From contig CAVFKD010000017.1 of NCBI GenBank assembly GCA_963623095.1, positions 1 to 34,407 on the forward strand: DNA of 34,407 nt, written 5' to 3'. Below are positions 9,009 through 17,784 of the stretch, piece by piece. The DNA is from UBA3210 sp963623095. GTDB taxonomy: Bacteria > Bacillota_I > Bacilli_A > RFN20 > CAG-449. The notes under the pieces are model-generated. The model did no database searches, had not been told where the DNA came from, and worked only from the letters and a program-made list of their open reading frames with translations. Position numbers and translations under genes: made by a program. The first letter of the stretch is position 1; every line of letters starts with the position of its first letter.

Positions 9009-9080
9009 ATTAAAAATAAATATATATCTTTAATTTTACTTTTTAAAAGAGTAACATATTAAAAAATATGTGGTGGATTT

Positions 9081-10316
9081 ATGATAGATATCAAAGATTA
9101 TGATTTATCAAAAACTTATTTAATCGGTGTCTCTGGAGGACCTGATTCAATGGCGTTATTAGATTTATTGATTAAAAAGAAGTTAAATCTAGTAGTATGT
9201 CATTGCAATTATCATACTAGAAATGAATCTGATAAAGAGGAAGTTTTAGTTAAGTCTTTTTGTGAGAAACATAATGTTAAATTTGAACTTCATTCATGTA
9301 GATATGATGATACAAAAGGTAATTTTGAAGCATGGGCTAGAGAAGAAAGATATCTATTCTTCAAAGATGTGTTTAATAAATATCATGCAGATGGAGTATT
9401 TATTGCACACCACTTTGATGATTCATTAGAAACATATTTAATGCAAAAACAAAGAGGTAGTATTGTTTCTTATTTTGGTTTAAGAGAAGAAAATAATATC
9501 TTTGGTATTAATGTTTATAGACCATTATTAAATTATACGAAGGAAGAATTAGTTAAATATTGTGAAACTAACAATATTCCTTATTCAATTGATGTTACTA
9601 ATTTAATGGATGTTCATCTAAGAAATAGAATTAGAAATCATGACTTAAAAAATATGTCATTTGATGATAAACAAAAACTTATTGAAGAGATGAATAAAGA
9701 AAATGAATATTATCAAGATAAACTAAAACAAATTGATAAGTATTTAACGGAAGATAAGATTAAAATAAGTGAGTTTTTATTCTTAAATGAATTCCAAAGG
9801 CAAGTAATTATCTTTAATATGATAGTTACTAAAGTACCAACTTTAATCAATAAAATCTCGTATTATAGAATAAATGAATTAATTAGAATTTTATTCTGTT
9901 CTAAAGCAAGTAGCCAAGCTAAATTAAATGATGAATATTATTTCTCTAAAGAATATGATTATTTCACTATTAGAAAAGTAAATGAAGAAAATGATTATTC
10001 TTATACATTAGATAAACCTGGAACGTTAGATACAAAAGAATTCTCATGTGATTTTAATATCGATACTACTTTCTTAAAAATAACACCAAGTTCATATCCT
10101 CTTACATTTAGAAATGTAAAAGATGGTGATGAAGTAAAGATTGGTGAACAAATAAAGAAAGTTAACCGAATTTTAATCGATGAGAAAGTACCATATATAT
10201 CACGTAAACATTATCCAGTAGTCACGGATAATAAAGGCGTGATCGTATATATACCATTATTTAAGAGTTCTAGACAAAAAGATATAGCAACTAAATTAAA
10301 ATTTGTGTTAAAATAG
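9081..10316 (+). CDS. tilS: tRNA(Ile)-lysidine synthase
   Basis: Attaches lysine to C34 of the tRNA-Ile with a CAU anticodon, so that it reads AUA. This is essential in an AT-rich genome with many ATA codons. The N-terminal ATP pyrophosphatase domain has the P-loop SGGPDS (about residues 18-23) and HHFDDSLETYLMQ. The C-terminal domain contains FRNVKDGDEVKIG and KVPYISRKHYPVV. The length of 411 residues is close to the family norm. GGTGGA precedes the ATG. In Bacillus hpt lies between tilS and ftsH; here only 61 bp separate them. Confidence 0.93.
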   Translation: MIDIKDYDLSKTYLIGVSGGPDSMALLDLLIKKKLNLVVCHCNYHTRNESDKEEVLVKSFCEKHNVKFELHSCRYDDTKGNFEAWAREERYLFFKDVFNKYHADGVFIAHHFDDSLETYLMQKQRGSIVSYFGLREENNIFGINVYRPLLNYTKEELVKYCETNNIPYSIDVTNLMDVHLRNRIRNHDLKNMSFDDKQKLIEEMNKENEYYQDKLKQIDKYLTEDKIKISEFLFLNEFQRQVIIFNMIVTKVPTLINKISYYRINELIRILFCSKASSQAKLNDEYYFSKEYDYFTIRKVNEENDYSYTLDKPGTLDTKEFSCDFNIDTTFLKITPSSYPLTFRNVKDGDEVKIGEQIKKVNRILIDEKVPYISRKHYPVVTDNKGVIVYIPLFKSSRQKDIATKLKFVLK

Positions 10317-10331
10317 TCTAGACGTTAAATA
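10303..10331 (+). promoter_or_regulatory. Possible ftsH promoter
   Basis: TTGTGT (10303-10308) and TAAATA (10326-10331) are 17 bp apart and overlap the tilS stop. The match is moderate. Read-through from tilS is the alternative. Confidence 0.3.
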
Positions 10332-10377
10332 ATTATATTATTTATGTTTTTGAAAAAAGGAGGCATAGATTAATTTT

Positions 10378-12627
10378 ATGAATAACAATAAAAAGAAATT
10401 ATCCTGGATCAGTTATGTCGCTCCATATTTAATTATTTTAGCGATTATTGTTGGTGTTACTTTAATCCTTGGTAGAAGTTCTGGTACTAGTAAAAACTAT
10501 ACTGCTTATGAAATTATAAGCGGTGAAGTAAGTGATGACAAAGCAGATATCCAAGCTAGCGCTGAAAAATCTTGTCTTTGGACAGATAATATCACAAGCT
10601 TAACTATCCAATGGAACAATGGAAATTACATTACAGTAAGCGGTACTTCAAGAGGCACTGTTACAGATTCAAATCAAGCATTCTCATTCAGTGTCAATTT
10701 AACTCCATCTGATTTCAATACAAATGTTTTAACATATATTGTTGAAAATAGAGTTATTAAAGAAGGCGATGTATTAAATCTTAATGGTTATGAAAAAGAT
10801 ACTCCATACTATAACAACAACATTTATAGCATTGGAGATCCAAACGCTAAAAACTTCTGGAGTGATTATTTCCCAACAATTGCAATGGGATTAATTGGTA
10901 TTGGATTATTAATTTTCTTATTTAGCAGAATGAGTTCTGGTATTTCTAAATCAAATAACCAAGCAATGGATTTCAATAAATCTAGAGCTAGAAGAGAAGA
11001 CAATTCTAGTGTTAGATTCGATGATGTTGCAGGTTGTGATGAAGAAAAAGAAGAAATGAAGGAACTTGTCGATTATTTAAAGAATCCTCAAAAATATGCA
11101 CTTGCAGGCGCTAAATTACCAAAAGGTTTATTATTAGTTGGTCCTCCAGGTACAGGTAAAACTTTACTTGCAAAAGCAGTCGCAGGTGAAGCAAAAGTTC
11201 CTTTCTACTCAATCAGTGGTTCTGACTTCGTTGAAATGTTCGTCGGTGTTGGTGCTGGTAGAGTTAGAGATATGTTCAAAAAAGCAAAACAAACTGCACC
11301 ATGTTTAATCTTTATTGATGAAATCGATGCAGTCGGTAGACAAAGAGGCGCTGGCTTAGGCGGCGGTAATGATGAAAGAGAACAAACTCTTAACCAATTA
11401 CTTGTTGAAATGGATGGTTTCCAAGACAACATTGGTATTATCGTAATTGCTGCAACTAACAGAAGTGATGTTCTTGACCCAGCTTTAACTAGAGCAGGAC
11501 GTTTCGATCGTCAAATTACTGTTGGTTTACCTGATAAGACAGGTAGAGAAGCTATCTTAAAAGTACATGCACGTAATAAGAAATTCGATACTACAGTTGA
11601 TTGGGCACGTGTTGCAAAAAGAACTGTTGGTTTCTCAGGTGCTGATTTAGCTTCTATCTTAAACGATGCTGCAATTCTTGCAGTTAGAATGAAAAAAGAA
11701 ACTATTTCAATTAAAGAAATTGATGAAGCTATTGATAGACGTATTGCAGGACCTGCAAAGAAGTCTAAACATTTAACTGACTTAGAAAGAAAAACAGTTG
11801 CATACCATGAAGCTGGTCACGCAATTATTGGTTTATTACTTCCTGAATCTGATAAGGTTCAAAAAGTTACAATCGTACCTCGTGGTATGGCAGGTGGATA
11901 TGTATTATCTTCACCAGAAGATGATAGATTCTTACTCACTAAAGGTGAATTAATCGCACGTATTACTGGCTATTTAGGTGGTAGAGCTTCAGAAGAAGTA
12001 TTCTTCGATGATGTATCTACTGGTGCTTCAAACGATATTGAACAAGCTACAAAACTCGCAAGAGCGATGGTTGTTGAATATGGTATGTCAGCATTAGGAC
12101 CTATCCAATATGAAACTGCAGGTGGTAATGTCTTCTTAGGAAGAGATTATACATCTACAACAAAGAACTTCTCAGGCGCTGTCGCTAATGAAGTTGATAA
12201 AGAAGTAAGAAAGATTATTGAAGAAGCTCATACTAACGCAATTAATATTATTACTGAAAATAAAGATAAGGTTATCTTAATCGCTGAAGCATTACTTGAA
12301 AATGAAACAATTAATGCTGAAGAAATTGATTACTTATTAAAGAATGGTAAAATGCCTGAATATTCTACAAAAGAACATTTAGATTATTCTAAACCTGTTG
12401 AAGATTCACCAAAACCAACAAATGCAACTAATGATGCAAGAGTTGTTTCTGATGACGCAAAAGTCTTCTTCCCAGGTGATGATGATAATTTACCAAAAGA
12501 ACCATCAGTTGAAGAAACTTTAAATGTAGTTCCTCCAAGTGAAGAAACTACTGATGAAAAAGAAAAATCCACAGACACAACTACTGAAGAAGTAGAATCT
12601 AAGGAAGATTCAAAGAAAGAGGACTAA
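10378..12627 (+). CDS. ftsH: ATP-dependent zinc metalloprotease FtsH
   Basis: Membrane-anchored AAA+ protease that degrades misassembled membrane proteins and regulators. Two membrane segments (about residues 11-31 and 164-182) flank an extracytoplasmic domain. The AAA module has Walker A GPPGTGKT (near 255), LIFIDEIDAVGRQRG and the second region of homology ending in TRAGRFDR. The protease domain has HEAGH near 478 and a downstream Asp in GASNDIEQA. At 749 residues it is longer than Bacillus FtsH (about 637). The extra is an acidic, Pro/Ser/Thr-rich tail of roughly 85 residues that ends in charged repeats. GGAGG is 14 nt from the ATG, unusually far; a TAG in frame excludes any nearer upstream start. 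Confidence 0.97.
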   Translation: MNNNKKKLSWISYVAPYLIILAIIVGVTLILGRSSGTSKNYTAYEIISGEVSDDKADIQASAEKSCLWTDNITSLTIQWNNGNYITVSGTSRGTVTDSNQAFSFSVNLTPSDFNTNVLTYIVENRVIKEGDVLNLNGYEKDTPYYNNNIYSIGDPNAKNFWSDYFPTIAMGLIGIGLLIFLFSRMSSGISKSNNQAMDFNKSRARREDNSSVRFDDVAGCDEEKEEMKELVDYLKNPQKYALAGAKLPKGLLLVGPPGTGKTLLAKAVAGEAKVPFYSISGSDFVEMFVGVGAGRVRDMFKKAKQTAPCLIFIDEIDAVGRQRGAGLGGGNDEREQTLNQLLVEMDGFQDNIGIIVIAATNRSDVLDPALTRAGRFDRQITVGLPDKTGREAILKVHARNKKFDTTVDWARVAKRTVGFSGADLASILNDAAILAVRMKKETISIKEIDEAIDRRIAGPAKKSKHLTDLERKTVAYHEAGHAIIGLLLPESDKVQKVTIVPRGMAGGYVLSSPEDDRFLLTKGELIARITGYLGGRASEEVFFDDVSTGASNDIEQATKLARAMVVEYGMSALGPIQYETAGGNVFLGRDYTSTTKNFSGAVANEVDKEVRKIIEEAHTNAINIITENKDKVILIAEALLENETINAEEIDYLLKNGKMPEYSTKEHLDYSKPVEDSPKPTNATNDARVVSDDAKVFFPGDDDNLPKEPSVEETLNVVPPSEETTDEKEKSTDTTTEEVESKEDSKKED

Positions 12628-12643
12628 TTCCTCTTTCTTTTTT
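12615..12643 (+). terminator. Terminator built over the ftsH stop codon
   Basis: A perfect 9-bp stem, GAAAGAGGA (12615-12623) and TCCTCTTTC (12629-12637), is followed by TTTTTT. The ftsH stop TAA (12625-12627) lies in the 5-nt loop. The U-tract ends only 7 bp before the dusB ATG. Confidence 0.85.
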
Positions 12644-12650
12644 GAACTTT

Positions 12651-13637
12651 ATGGATAAATTAAAAATAGGTAATATTGAATTAGAATCTAATATTATTCT
12701 CGCTCCGATGGCAGGTATTACAAACCTTGCATATCGAACAATGATGAAACCATTTGGATGTGGACTAGTGGTGAGTGAGATGGTATCGGATTTTGCTTTA
12801 ATCTATGGTAATAAAGAAACAATCAATATGCTTCAAACTAATGAAATTGAACATCCATTAAGCGTTCAACTTTTTGGAGGTAGTAAAGAATCTTTAGTTA
12901 ATGGAGCAAAGAAACTTTTAGAAATTGGAAACTTTGAAATATTAGATATTAATCTAGGGTGTCCAGTTCCAAAAGTTGTCAAAGAAAATTCTGGATCTGC
13001 TTGGCTTAAAATAGGTCGAGAAGAAGAATTATATGAAGCTATAAAAGCAGTTGTAGATATCTCATCTAAGCCTGTTACATGCAAAATTAGACTAGGTTGG
13101 GATAATGATTCAATCAATTGCGTAAACACTTGTAAAATCCTTGAAAAAGCAGGTGTATCACTAATCGCGATTCATGGGAGAACGCGTAGTGAATTTTATT
13201 TAGGTCATGCTGAATATGAGCAAATAAGACAAGCAAAACTCGCGGTTAATATACCAATTATCGCAAATGGGGATATTAATAGTTTAGATGATGCGATTAA
13301 CGTATTAAATTACACTAACGCGGACGGACTAATGCTAGGAAGAGGTGCTTTAGGTAATCCTAAGTTAATTACTCAAATCGATACATATTTAAAAACTGGT
13401 GAAAAACTACCAGATGCAACAATTCAAGAAAGAATTGAATATATGTATAAGCACTTTGATTTATTAGAAAAATTAAAAGGTGAATTCAAAGCATGCCAAG
13501 AATTCAGGGGAATATCTACTCATTATTTAAGAGGTATTATTGCTTCTAGAAAGTTCAAAGTTAGATTATCACAAATGAAATCTAAGCAAGAATTTATGGA
13601 AATAATGGAAGATTTAAAGAAAGAAACACTTTTATAA
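12651..13637 (+). CDS. dusB: tRNA-dihydrouridine synthase
   Basis: FMN enzyme that reduces uridines in the tRNA D-loop. The TIM-barrel landmarks are LAPMAGITNLAYR near the start, NLGCPVPKVVKENSG with the catalytic Cys near residue 104, IHGRTRSEFY, IPIIANGDI and GLMLGRGALGNP for FMN binding. The length of 328 residues is normal. The ATG at 12651 is preferred over a TTG at 12642 because it fits the conserved N-terminus. No Shine-Dalgarno sequence precedes either, and the ftsH terminator ends 7 bp upstream. Expression must come from terminator leakage, a promoter inside ftsH or leaderless-type initiation. The place before lysS matches Bacillus. Confidence 0.93.
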   Translation: MDKLKIGNIELESNIILAPMAGITNLAYRTMMKPFGCGLVVSEMVSDFALIYGNKETINMLQTNEIEHPLSVQLFGGSKESLVNGAKKLLEIGNFEILDINLGCPVPKVVKENSGSAWLKIGREEELYEAIKAVVDISSKPVTCKIRLGWDNDSINCVNTCKILEKAGVSLIAIHGRTRSEFYLGHAEYEQIRQAKLAVNIPIIANGDINSLDDAINVLNYTNADGLMLGRGALGNPKLITQIDTYLKTGEKLPDATIQERIEYMYKHFDLLEKLKGEFKACQEFRGISTHYLRGIIASRKFKVRLSQMKSKQEFMEIMEDLKKETLL

Positions 13638-13638
13638 G

Positions 13639-13667
13639 TTGTTAATACATAATAAATTATGTAAAAT
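13639..13667 (+). promoter_or_regulatory. lysS promoter
   Basis: TTGTTA (13639-13644) and TAAAAT (13662-13667) are 17 bp apart. The expected start leaves a leader of about 20 nt, too short for a T-box or other riboswitch. Confidence 0.5.
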
Positions 13668-13691
13668 AATGAAGGACGTGGAGGTAAAAAT

Positions 13692-15263
13692 ATGGAAGAA
13701 AAATTAACAGACCAAGAACAAGTTAGACGTCAAAAGGTAGAAAAATTAAAAGAATTAGGTTTAGATCCATTTGGTCAAAAATATGATCAAACAGATTGGT
13801 CTAAAGATATACAAGATAAAGTAGAAGCTAAATTAAAAGAATTAGGTGTAACTACAATTGATCCTAATGATAAGAGTGAAGAACATAAAGAATACATGGC
13901 TAAGTTACATGATGAAATCGATAAAATGGATTATCATGTTTCTATCGCAGGTAGAATTATGTTTATCCGTAAGATGGGTAAAGCAAGCTTCTTCTCATTA
14001 CAAGATGTTAAAGGAAAACAACAAGTTTATATCTCAATTAACGATGTAGGCGAAGATACATATAATCTTTTTAAGATGGCAGATATTGGTGATATTGTCG
14101 GTGTTAAAGGTAAAGTAATGCTCACTCAAACAGGCGCTGCAACAGTTAAATGTTTTGAATATACTCATTTATCAAAAGCTTTAAGACCATTACCAGAAAA
14201 ATTCCATGGTTTAACAGATAAAGAAGAACGTTATAGAAGAAGATACGTTGACTTAATCATGAATGAAGAAGCAAAGAAAGTTGCTTTAGCGAGACCAAGA
14301 GTAATTAGAACTGTTCAAAATTATTTTGATTCATTAGGTTTCGTAGAAGTTGAAACACCAGTTCTTTCACCAGTTCAAGGTGGGGCAACAGCAAGACCAT
14401 TCGTAACTCATCATAATGCTTTAGATAAAGACTTCTATTTAAGAATTGCAACTGAATTACCACTTAAACGTTTAATCGTCGGAGGACTTGAAAAAGTCTA
14501 TGAAATTGGCCGTTTATTCCGTAATGAAGGTATGGACTTAACTCATAACCCAGAATTTACAACAGTTGAATTATATCAAGCATATGGCGATTTATCATCA
14601 ATGATGGATATCGCAGAAGGTGTTATTAGAGAATGCGCAACTCGTGTTGCAGGTAAAACAGAATTAATGAATATCTTTAATCCAGAAGGAGAAAAGATTG
14701 ATGTTTCTAAACCATTTAAGAAAGTTACAATGTGTGACATGATTAAAGAAGAAACAGGCGTTGATTTTAAGAATAATAATTATTCATTAGAAGAAGCAAC
14801 TGAACTCGCTAAAAAGCATGGTGTAGAAGTTGAAAAACACTTTACAGTTGGTCATATTATCAATGCATTCTTTGAAAAATTCTGCGAAGAAAAATTAATC
14901 CAACCAACATTCTTATGCGGACATCCAATTGAAATTTCTCCATTAACAAAGAAAGATCCAAAAGATCCTCGTTTTGTTGAAAGATTTGAACTTTATATCG
15001 GTGGACATGAATTCGCGAATGCTTATACTGAATTAAATGATCCTATCGATCAAAAAGAAAGATTCATCGAACAAATGAAAGAAAAAGAATTAGGTAACGA
15101 TGAAGCTAGTGAAATGGATATTGACTTCTTAGAATCTCTTGAATATGGTATGCCACCATGTGGAGGTATTGGTATCGGTATTGATAGACTTGTTATGTTT
15201 ATCACTGAACAAACTTCAATTAGAGAAGTATTATTATTCCCTCACATGAAGGATAGAAACTAA
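13692..15263 (+). CDS. lysS: Lysyl-tRNA synthetase, class II
   Basis: Charges tRNA-Lys. The 523-residue protein has an N-terminal OB-fold anticodon-binding domain (VSIAGRIMFIRKMGKASFF onward). The class II catalytic domain contains motif 2, GRLFRNEGMDLTHNPEF, and motif 3, GGIGIGIDRLVMFIT, near the C-terminus. GGAGG at 13680-13684 lies 7 nt before the ATG. It has its own promoter and terminator. As in Bacillus it follows dusB. Confidence 0.97.
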   Translation: MEEKLTDQEQVRRQKVEKLKELGLDPFGQKYDQTDWSKDIQDKVEAKLKELGVTTIDPNDKSEEHKEYMAKLHDEIDKMDYHVSIAGRIMFIRKMGKASFFSLQDVKGKQQVYISINDVGEDTYNLFKMADIGDIVGVKGKVMLTQTGAATVKCFEYTHLSKALRPLPEKFHGLTDKEERYRRRYVDLIMNEEAKKVALARPRVIRTVQNYFDSLGFVEVETPVLSPVQGGATARPFVTHHNALDKDFYLRIATELPLKRLIVGGLEKVYEIGRLFRNEGMDLTHNPEFTTVELYQAYGDLSSMMDIAEGVIRECATRVAGKTELMNIFNPEGEKIDVSKPFKKVTMCDMIKEETGVDFKNNNYSLEEATELAKKHGVEVEKHFTVGHIINAFFEKFCEEKLIQPTFLCGHPIEISPLTKKDPKDPRFVERFELYIGGHEFANAYTELNDPIDQKERFIEQMKEKELGNDEASEMDIDFLESLEYGMPPCGGIGIGIDRLVMFITEQTSIREVLLFPHMKDRN

Positions 15264-15274
15264 TTTAAGCAATC

Positions 15275-15303
15275 AAAAACCACTTCAGTTTGAAGTGGTT
15301 TTT
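15275..15303. terminator. Bidirectional terminator between lysS and the S41 lipoprotein gene
   Basis: A perfect 12-bp stem, AAAACCACTTCA (15276-15287) and TGAAGTGGTTTT (15291-15302), has a 3-nt loop and A/T runs on both sides. It can serve the two convergent genes. Confidence 0.88.
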
Positions 15304-15320
15304 AGTTTGTCTAATTTATT

Positions 15321-17105
15321 TTAAGCTTGTTCAGTTTCTTGAATAGTATGTATACCTTCAACTAAAGCTTGTCTATCAAAGATAGAAGTGAAATTTTGTA
15401 TTGGATAATCTGGTTTAGCTCCATTATTTATATGAGAATAAATACCATCTTTAAATGTGCATAACATGTATGATGAAGAACTACCATAGAATGTACCAAT
15501 TGGTGAAGCATTACTTGTAACTGAGCAAGTACCACCTCTTGTGATTTGACCAATTACTTTAACTCCACCTTCTTTTAATGCGCATGGAACAAAATTTCCG
15601 CAGCTGAAGGATAATGAAGAACCAATAACATATTTATTTAAGCCATCTCTTAAATGGTCTTTTTCATCAATAACTCCATCTAAATTGCAATCCGCGGTAT
15701 ATGTTGTTGTCATTGTAGATCCATTGGTAGTATTTCTCATTGAGAAATCACAATGTCCTAAAAATGCACTTATAACGCTTATACCTGCATCTAATGAACC
15801 GCCGTAGTTGCATGACATATCTAATACGACATTCTTAATTGAAGAGTCATTATTAATTTTATTTAATGAATTTGCCATTAATCTTAATACGTAAGCTTCT
15901 TCTTGATTCTCATATTCTTTATCTAATGAACCAAGAATACTAAATGAATTAAATGTAATGATCGCAGTATCATCAACTACTTGATAACCTGGAACTACAA
16001 AGTTATCATCTTTTGTAGTATTCATAATGTTATAACGTAATTCAAGCATTGAATAATAATGATCTAAATAAGTTTGTATGTTGCTTCTTTCTTCAATTTC
16101 AGGAATAAATGAAGTTGAATATGGTGAAGATAATTGATATGAAGAATGGAAATCTTCGATATAATGACAAACAAATGATTTTAAAGCTATATCAAAATCT
16201 TTTGATGATTTTAACATTCTTTCTTTTAGTTTTTGTTGGCTAAAGAATTGATCAAAAGATGAAATATTAAATAAATCTTTTAAACCATAGAAATAATCTA
16301 GATATAAACAAGTTTCATCATAATTGAAATTTAATTCTTCTTGGCTTAAGGTTAAACCTTTCGCAGCGTTATAATAATCTTCTCCATAAGAAGTTAAAGA
16401 AGTGGATTTGATTTCACTAGAAGAGAGGATAATAAAAAGCTTATCTCCTATAATTGTGAGTTTAGAAGCTAATTTATTGAACAAGACATCAAACGCTGTA
16501 GTAAAAGGAATATAACCTTCATTTTCATAATAAGGTAATTGAACACTTGCATAATTATTTAAATCAATTATTGTTTCACTACCTTTATTATATGTAGAAC
16601 CATCAATTCTTAATAAAGGATCTTTTTTTCCAGTTGCGTTATGATTATAAATTGTAATTACTGTTCCTTTATCACTATAAATTGAATTTTGGAATAGAAA
16701 TATATCACTAAAAGTAATAGTTTTTTTGTTATAATCAATAGTCGCAGTTTCGTTATAAAGATTATTTGTAATCTTAAAACTTTTATCTCCGGATTTTTCT
16801 AATGAATAAGATAAAAATTTAGTTCCTGCTTCTCCTTCATAAAAGCTATTAATTAATGGAATGACATTAGAAAGTGAAACATAAGGAATATTTGAATCAT
16901 TGAAATAAGAAACAGGTACTTGAAATGATTCATAGTAGGAATTTTCTACGCCTTTAGCGATTTTATCTTTTTTTGATTTAACATCGAATGAATAAGATGT
17001 TGAATCTTTTATAGAAGATGATTCTGAATTATTATTACTTCCACATGAAGCAAAACTAAATAACATTGTCGAAACTAGTAATATTGGTAAAATATGTTTT
17101 TTCAT
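15321..17105 (-). CDS. S41-like peptidase lipoprotein
   Basis: A 594-residue surface lipoprotein. A signal peptide ends in a lipobox FASC with Cys21, followed by an Asn/Ser linker. Residues about 60-240 hold two YVSL/YIPF-type segments that recall copper amine oxidase N-terminal-like repeats. The C-terminal part resembles S41 (tail-specific protease-like) enzymes: DTAIITFNSFS, then NVVLDMSCNYGGSLDAG, then SSLSFSCGNFVPCA with a candidate nucleophile Ser near residue 501, then GQITRGGTC. Between these is DCNLDGVIDEKDH (about 468-480), which fits an EF-hand/dockerin calcium loop. No PDZ domain was recognised. AAGGAG precedes the ATG. The substrate is unknown. The peptidase call is a motif-level inference. 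Confidence 0.75.
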   Translation of the reverse strand: MKKHILPILLVSTMLFSFASCGSNNNSESSSIKDSTSYSFDVKSKKDKIAKGVENSYYESFQVPVSYFNDSNIPYVSLSNVIPLINSFYEGEAGTKFLSYSLEKSGDKSFKITNNLYNETATIDYNKKTITFSDIFLFQNSIYSDKGTVITIYNHNATGKKDPLLRIDGSTYNKGSETIIDLNNYASVQLPYYENEGYIPFTTAFDVLFNKLASKLTIIGDKLFIILSSSEIKSTSLTSYGEDYYNAAKGLTLSQEELNFNYDETCLYLDYFYGLKDLFNISSFDQFFSQQKLKERMLKSSKDFDIALKSFVCHYIEDFHSSYQLSSPYSTSFIPEIEERSNIQTYLDHYYSMLELRYNIMNTTKDDNFVVPGYQVVDDTAIITFNSFSILGSLDKEYENQEEAYVLRLMANSLNKINNDSSIKNVVLDMSCNYGGSLDAGISVISAFLGHCDFSMRNTTNGSTMTTTYTADCNLDGVIDEKDHLRDGLNKYVIGSSLSFSCGNFVPCALKEGGVKVIGQITRGGTCSVTSNASPIGTFYGSSSSYMLCTFKDGIYSHINNGAKPDYPIQNFTSIFDRQALVEGIHTIQETEQA

Positions 17106-17130
17106 ATTTATATAATCTCCTTATATAAAG

Positions 17131-17156
17131 AAAAACACTTAGAAACCTAAGTGTTT
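17131..17156 (-). terminator. Terminator after the first tandem membrane-protein gene
   Basis: A perfect 10-bp stem, AAACACTTAG (17133-17142) and CTAAGTGTTT (17147-17156), with a 4-nt loop. On the minus strand it is followed by T-rich DNA. It separates this gene from the S41 lipoprotein gene, whose start lies 26 bp further on. Confidence 0.8.
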
Positions 17157-17166
17157 AATTTAATTA

Positions 17167-17631
17167 TTATTTTTCTGATACACGGTAGAGTGAAATTAAA
17201 CTACCAACAATTGCGATGATTGCAATTGTAATTGAACCTGCAGCTAAACCGCCGTTTGCGAATGAAGCCCAAGTTTCATGTAATGTTGATTTACCTGCAA
17301 CATAACCTGCGACCATTGGAGTGAACCATGTAAAGATTGCAGTGTATAAGAAACAGATTAAACATAAGATGCCACCAAATTTACCTTTGATGAAGAATGA
17401 TAATAATGCACCGATTACTGGTAAGAATATAGCCATTACAATCCAGAAATTGAAACATGCTGATAAATCTAATGGATTTTCACCAGATAATTTTCCACCA
17501 AATGCACATGTGAACATATTGACATAAGAAGTTCCACCTACTGCAGGAAGGAATGCACATCCTATAATTGCGATACTTAGAACTATTAAGCAAATACGAA
17601 TAATTTTTGATACTTTGTTGTTATTTTCCAT
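17167..17631 (-). CDS. Four-helix membrane protein, paralog A
   Basis: I do not recognise the family. The 154-residue protein has four predicted membrane segments (about residues 10-30, 58-80, 84-106 and 128-150). It shares YVNMFTCAFGG, CFLYTAIF, WFTPMVAG and GLAAGS with the next gene upstream, so the pair arose by tandem duplication. Each copy keeps its own promoter, ribosome binding site (AAAGGAG) and terminator. This points to independent expression rather than an operon. The conserved Cys in FTCAFGG and the two Gly-rich loops are the best candidates for functional positions. Confidence 0.8.
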   Translation of the reverse strand: MENNNKVSKIIRICLIVLSIAIIGCAFLPAVGGTSYVNMFTCAFGGKLSGENPLDLSACFNFWIVMAIFLPVIGALLSFFIKGKFGGILCLICFLYTAIFTWFTPMVAGYVAGKSTLHETWASFANGGLAAGSITIAIIAIVGSLISLYRVSEK

Positions 17632-17655
17632 ATATATAACTCCTTTTGCTAGTAT

Positions 17656-17684
17656 ATTCTATCATTTAATAACTTAAAACAAAA
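17656..17684 (-). promoter_or_regulatory. Promoter of membrane protein paralog A
   Basis: The minus strand has an extended -10, TGATAGAAT (TAGAAT at 17656-17661), with a weak -35 TTTTGT (17679-17684) 17 bp away. The segment AAATGATAGAATATA is nearly repeated before paralog B. Confidence 0.5.
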
Positions 17685-17747
17685 GTTATTTTTATCATAA
17701 AATAATATTATATATTATTTAAATAACAAACCTTAAATAAAGCATAA

Positions 17748-17774
17748 TAAAAACGCCTAGAAATCTAGACGTTT
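17748..17774 (-). terminator. Terminator after the second tandem membrane-protein gene
   Basis: On the minus strand AAACGTCTAG and CTAGGCGTTT (17765-17774 and 17751-17760) pair over 10 bp with one U-G pair. A T-run follows. The plus strand would carry a mismatch. Confidence 0.75.
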
Positions 17775-17784
17775 AAATTGGTTA

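Noticed and set aside
13638..13691. T-box or other riboswitch before lysS
   Set aside because: The leader expected from the promoter is only about 20 nt and contains no T-box sequence. metG likewise has no room for one.
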